Shown here piece after piece: positions 59,621-64,000 of a stretch of 64,000 nt of DNA. The stretch spans positions 42,073,503 to 42,137,502 of the forward strand of contig CP136065.1 in the NCBI GenBank assembly GCA_032622095.1. The letters are read 5' to 3'. The stretch is from Siphonodentalium dalli. Taxonomy: Eukaryota; Mollusca; Scaphopoda; Gadilida; Siphonodentaliidae. The stretch's first letter is position 1. Each line of letters begins with the position of its first letter. A program made the position numbers and the translations under genes. The notes beneath the pieces were generated by a model that was not told where the DNA came from, did no database searches, and saw nothing but the letters and a program-made list of their open reading frames with translations.

Positions 59621-60250
59621 GAGTGTGCAAAGGACGTTGTTTTTTTTCTTCCGAAAACGCAAGTCTTATGCCGATTTTGTGCTTGTCTTTTGTCTAATGT
59701 GTACGTGTTCCTAGGAATACTGTTTTGTAAACAAATACCAGATTTTTTTTTATTTTAATATTTATTAAATACCAAAAGTTAATGGAAGTAATTAATATAA
59801 TATTGCAGTCGGGTGTGTCCAATACTGGCCACATATAATGTGTTCGGATGACACACTCTTCGTAACTGATAATAAAACATATTTGACTCATTTATTACAT
59901 GCATTCTACGGTTACAAGTATAACTGCCTTTATTATTATTTCACAGTACGTGAAGATTTCAGCTCGCATTTTCATGATTGTTGTGCAAAAAAATAAAACT
60001 CTGCAAATACATCACCGCTAAGAAATAGATATACTTTGTTCTTATATTCATTATTGATAGCCCTCCAATAACAGAAATATAGTCATTTGAGACCATTGTT
60101 ATGTAAACAAAGCTGTTACAGTGATTTGTCAACAAACATCGCTAATCGTGTAGTAAAGTTCAATATTTTAGTCTGAATAAGATTTCCAGAATAATGTTCA
60201 ATGCTTTGATCCTTTCTTATGTTTACCATTAAGTTTTTTAACTACCTTTG
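59621..60250. other. Unannotated interval
   Basis: AT-rich. 60,000-60,130 resembles 45,790-45,950 (ACTTTGTTCTTATATTCATT and CAATAA motifs). No gene seen. Confidence 0.35.
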
Positions 60251-60254
60251 TTAA

Positions 60255-60636
60255 CCCTTTACCCAACAGAAGGGCCCTGTGCCAATGCATTCTCTTATAT
60301 ATGCGAGTCGACCATAAGTCGCCTCGCATATATACGAGAATGCATTGGCTTAACACATTAAAAATTATAAAATTGTTAAAGAATGTAAGAAAAAATGGTA
60401 AAAAAAGATTTTTTTTAGGCCAATGCATTCTCTTATATATGCGAGGCGACCTATGGTCGACTCGCATATATAAGAGAATGCATTGGCACAGGGCATAACT
60501 GTAACTATCACAATGTGGTCAAGGAGCCGGTTCCAATGATATCCATATTTGTATGGTGTTATTGAGACAGACCGAAGATATTTTAGGCTGTTGAAGCTTT
60601 ATTTGGCCGGTTTTGGCCGGTTTGTTGGGTAAAGGG
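60255..60636. mobile_element. piggyBac-type MITE with doubled nested palindrome
   Basis: TTAA lies on both sides (60,251-60,254 and 60,637-60,640). Perfect 14-bp terminal inverted repeats CCCTTTACCCAACA. Inside, two 75-bp arms (60,275-60,349 and 60,419-60,493) are inverted copies of each other with two differences. Each arm is itself a hairpin (GCCAATGCATTCTCTTATAT to the inverse) around GAGTCGACC/GCGACTTA. So the DNA can fold either as one long stem or as two separate hairpins. No ORF beyond those reading the palindrome. Confidence 0.88.
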
Positions 60637-60640
60637 TTAA

Positions 60641-61100
60641 TAGTTTATTAACCTTTGGTATTTGATTGGACTAATTGGACTTTTATCGATAATTCCAGTG
60701 TAACAGAAATTTTAATAATTAAAATAAGAACAAAGTCAATCTATTTGTTCATGTACTTGTTTATGGCACTCTTCGAACTTGTTATGGAATGCTCGTAGCG
60801 AATTCCTGCATATACATGCATGTTGTCCTGATTTTTGCGATGCATATGGAAGTAGGATTGGGTGCCATTGTATAAAAGAGATCACGCGGATTCGGAAGGG
60901 TGTCTACATCATAGGTTTTCTGGATGGTTATCACACACTTGCCAGGAACGATAAAAAGATTTTTTATTTGCAAATTGGCCACATTTTCCAATAAATAAAA
61001 AAGTCTTATATATTCATCTAATCGGTGTACATATAAACATATTATCGCCCTCTCATATGGCGTTAATGCCACCTCCACTCGCTAGTCTGTTTGAGTTAAA
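60641..61100. other. Unannotated interval
   Basis: 60,650-60,760 resembles the inverse of 60,000-60,130 and 45,790-45,950. A 98-codon minus-strand ORF (60,782-61,078) has no recognised domain. Confidence 0.35.
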
Positions 61101-61640
61101 TTTATATTTAACCGGGAGCGATTGTGAAAGCTGTTTTCCAGCCGAATGAAAATATTTTACGTTTACTTTGTCTAATTTAAATTAATTTTTTTTTTAAACT
61201 AACAAATTACACACTAAATATTGGTTGGAATATCAAAATATCAGAAAAATTATCAATTTAGTTCTAGTTTGATATTTACAACAACTATTGTGTCAGGTAG
61301 GAGCTGTACATCTGTAGAACAGTTTGACCAAGGTTGGAGGGTGTGAAACAACCCCAAAGCCCATGTAGCAACGCACCCGTTCCCTCGTTATTGGAAATAA
61401 TGGAATTCGGCTGTCGTCATGGAGTTTTTTATCCACCCAGCAGTGTATCAAATTATTAATATTATATACTCAAATCATGAATTATTTATCCACCCAACAA
61501 TATTGCACACTCCACCTCATTTCACTCCCGTAATTGAATGACGATAGTTGAGGGCGAATGCCCCTTAATAACCACCAACCCTTGTCCATATTGAATCGTC
61601 GGATCCATGACCGTGTTGCTAACTGAACAACTTGTCTGTC
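61100..61640 (-). repeat. Interspersed repeat C/D, inverted partner of 44,790-45,600
   Basis: On the minus strand it contains the TGGATAAATAATTCATGA-type and TTTCTGATATTTTGATATTC motifs in the order seen at 44,940-45,310. Confidence 0.5.
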
Positions 61641-61904
61641 CAGTAAAAGAAAAGCTTATACTAAAATACATGCATATGATGTTTTCCACACATTTTGCAA
61701 CTAACCAATGAATGATTTAGCAGAGTCATTCCGACTATATTTTGTACCATAAAAACATTCCGAGTGTCATCAACTTATATTACGGCTCGACTACGATGTC
61801 CATCATGATCCAGTGGGACTTATTGGTGCTGTAAACTGATTACTAGTACTCGTTAGTCTGGTTATAGAAATCGTGCCTATATACATATATGTACAGGAAC
61901 TTCT

Positions 61905-63412
61905 CTAGACATTTTGCTTCCGAGGAATGTATGATGTTATATTAGAGTTTTTACTATTTGAAACCATGAAGCACATTCTGGCAGTGTTGACGCACATTCC
62001 AATGGGACTGGTTACTGATATTACTGAGCGACTACGTTGTCCGTCACGGCTCAGTTCCATCACTTCATTACTGCCGTAGTTGCAGACGTAAATATTGGCT
62101 CCAAACACACTCACATCCAACGGGTTAGACCCACCGCACGGTATCGTTCCGAGATGTGTCGCGAGATCTGGGGACAAAACTACCACCTTATCTGCTATAT
62201 AATCCGTGATAAATACGGCGTCGACATCCGGAGATACAGCCACGCCCCATGGGTGCATGAACGTATATGTCGACTCAGCAATGACGTCACCACTCGTTGT
62301 TAGAGCACGCACGCAACAATCCGTCTGACATGCAACGACTAATCTGTCGCCGACGGATCCGATACCTCTACACCCTTCGGATACAGGAAACGATGTTTGG
62401 TGACTGAGATCTGATGTTTGATATACCGATATATGATTAGAATGATCCGTTACGTAGATGCGATCATTCATAAGACATACACCATGTGGTCGGCGTGCGT
62501 TCTTGAGAGCGACAGACTTGATGGTTTCGCCACTTTGTGTCACAACACTGAGTCTGTACTGATCGGAAGACGCAACAATCAAATCCGACTTCAGACTCTT
62601 GTTGAGAAATGCCCCATGACTGACCAAGTTCCTCCGCACGAAAAATCCACTTCCTTTACTAATTCTATGATAGGCTTCTCACAAATATGGATACTACAGG
62701 AATCTTTCAAAATCTTCTGTGGCGAATCCATGACTCCTTTATTGGTGACGACTTCGTAATCTATCGGCGATAAGTCTTCATAATCGCTGATAATGCGTTT
62801 TGACTTGGATATCGCCTGACGGAGATTGATTGAGCGTTCGTTAAGATTTTTAGCTCTTTGTGCAATCGATTCTTCAGAGGTGGCATTTTCAGAAGCGACA
62901 GGGGCGTCCTCTACTCCCGACTTTATCACCGCGGCCCCCTCGCTAGAACCTGATTCCAACTCATGCCCAAGCTCTGCTGCCAATACTTGTTCTTGCTTCA
63001 ATTCGGACAGAACATTTACTATCTTATCCACAGTCTGTGCTGATAACTTGTGCTTTGATATAGTTTCCCTAACACCATTGATCGTTTTCTGCTCGCAGTC
63101 ATCAACGACTCGTCGAATCTCAGAAAATAAGTTCTGTACCTCTGCCAACATATCCTTCTCTCGTCCGTCCTGTTTGGTTAACCAATCTGGAACAGATTCC
63201 TTCACCTCTTTTGCTTTTGAGATTAATTTGTCAAGACTCAATTCGTATTGTTGGACATCCGCTTTCATTTTTTCTGCAGCCTTCGACAGCTCTTCGAGTT
63301 TACATTCGGGATAGGCGATTTCATGGCACGAGGCACAGCATGGTATGAAGTGGGTGCCGCAGAACGAATCAAATGGTCGAGAGTCGAGCTTACAGAATAC
63401 AGCGGACGACAT
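61905..63412 (-). pseudogene. B-box/coiled-coil/NHL-like propeller gene, copy 3 (one frameshift)
   Basis: The start at 63,412 (MSSAVFCKLD) lies after the shared TTTTATTTTTCAG acceptor. The B-box, coiled coil and linker are open from 63,412 to about 62,617. The propeller is open from about 62,612 to 61,905, with VVTQSGETIKSVAL, GVAVSPDVDAVFITDY and GANIYVCNYGSNEVMEL. Between them two extra bases are present at 62,611-62,616 (AATGCCCCATGAC against AATGCCATGAC in copy 1), so the two halves are in different frames. Repair of this one site would not need any other change, so an assembly or read error is possible. Otherwise this is a recent pseudogene. The domain plan, and so the likely role, is that of copy 2. 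Confidence 0.85.
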
Positions 63413-63716
63413 GACTTTTCTGAAAAATAAAAGCAAAATTATCAACATGGCGCTCATTGTTGAATCGGGAAGGTTCATCATTGAAATACAATATTATCTT
63501 TATACTAAACAAACAGAGTCGAGTAGTTCCCTTAGGAGATATTGAACGAAACATTCATCAGACATCAATTACATATAATACATAAGGCTGTTTGTTGAAC
63601 TTATTATTAGAACATTTTCCGCCAATGAATGGGAATCTTCCTGCACTTTTAAAACACGCTTGTTTCTATAATTACAGTTTTTGTTGTGTCGTATATTTAC
63701 GCATCCATATATGCAA

Positions 63717-63845
63717 CACGTGTTCCGTGAGCACCGCGTTGACGTCACACGATGTAAATGACGTTTGCCTCAACTATGATGGAACGGACTAAAATAAAAG
63801 CATCATCACACATGACAAAACATGCCCTGCGTGTGCCTTTATAAA
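63717..63845 (-). promoter_or_regulatory. Candidate promoter region of propeller copy 3
   Basis: The same sites as in copy 1 are kept in the same order: TTTATAAA (63,838-63,845), CRE palindrome TGACGTCA (63,740-63,747) and E-box CACGTG (63,717-63,722). Conservation may reflect only recent duplication. Confidence 0.35.
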
Positions 63846-64000
63846 CCGTGAAAGTCTGTATTTTTTAATACACGGATTATATGACGGGTGGTGTGTAATA
63901 ACACAGGATGACACGAGTGTTAATGTGTTTGACGATACGGCACTTGTGCCATCGTGTAAGGATAGAACTCGAGACTGTGCCTCTATACTTCTATTGGACT

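Larger units (their letters stand above)
61780..63985 (-). repeat. 2.2-kb gene-bearing duplication (partner of 16,195-18,410)
   Basis: See the partner for extent. Here the 3' flank lacks a short local duplication (GTTGTCCCTCATGAT, repeated at 16,218-16,263 in the partner), so that duplication is private to copy 1. Confidence 0.85.

Noticed and set aside
60198-60498. Similar ORFs on opposite strands (MRVDH-SPRIY-RMHW)
   Set aside because: Both read the inverted arms of the TTAA MITE, so the resemblance is a palindrome effect.
60782-61078. 98-codon minus-strand ORF
   Set aside because: No recognisable domain, no paralogue in the window and no splice or promoter context. Possible by chance in AT-rich DNA.
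1-64000. tRNA or tRNA-derived SINE genes
   Set aside because: No pair of A-box and B-box (GGTTCGAATCC-type) promoter motifs at proper spacing was found by eye; a dedicated scan would be decisive.

Overview
This is eukaryotic, animal-type genomic DNA. It is gene-poor and AT-rich, with no operons or closely packed ORFs, and is full of transposon remnants, minisatellites and segmental duplications. A marine lophotrochozoan, most likely a mollusc, fits best. Three things point there: a local family of RING-less B-box/coiled-coil/NHL-type propeller genes (a family known to be expanded in molluscs), Helentron/pearl-like elements with a tetranucleotide microsatellite followed by tandem cores, and LINE C-termini of a kind common in aquatic invertebrates. 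The species assignment is inference.

Only one convincing intact protein-coding gene is visible, a 499-residue B-box/coiled-coil/propeller protein at 39,529-41,028 (+). Two paralogues lie on the minus strand at 16,354-17,841 (two frameshifts) and 61,905-63,412 (one 2-bp frameshift). They share about 2.2 kb including the upstream region. A scrambled tail fragment lies just 3' of the intact gene (41,460-41,745). Other coding traces are decayed LINE pieces at 15.7-16.2, 44.2-44.7, 46.0-46.6 and 52.1-53.7 kb.

Layout: 0-1.5 kb, Helentron-like repeats. 1.5-2.6 kb, interspersed repeat A. 2.6-10.1 kb, duplication block 1. 10.3-11.9 kb, a hAT-type element with a TTAA-flanked piggyBac-type MITE nested inside. 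12.7-15.6 kb, three Helentron-like units head-to-tail on the minus strand. 15.7-18.4 kb, LINE relic and propeller copy 1. 18.7-19.8 kb, hAT-like element. 21.1-28.0 kb, duplication block 2, carrying a hAT insertion that block 1 lacks. 28.3-29.1 kb, inverted repeat A. 29.6-35.4 kb, inverted arms around a roughly 190-bp tandem array that is itself interrupted by a 1.4-kb hAT-like element. 35.4-39.1 kb, mostly unrecognised sequence. 39.5-41.7 kb, the intact gene and its tail copy. 42.1-43.8 kb, four Helentron-like units on the plus strand. 44-51.6 kb, LINE relics, palindromic MITEs, minisatellites, more Helentron-like units and a diverged 165-bp satellite. 52.1-53.7 kb, 5'-truncated LINE. 54-58.2 kb, tandem arrays and a Foldback-like element. 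59.2-61.6 kb, repeats and a TTAA MITE with nested palindromes. 61.8-64.0 kb, propeller copy 3.

No prokaryotic system, CRISPR array, rRNA or tRNA was recognised. The most notable content is the set of well-bounded non-autonomous elements, several with target-site duplications readable in the sequence, and the local expansion and decay of the propeller gene family.
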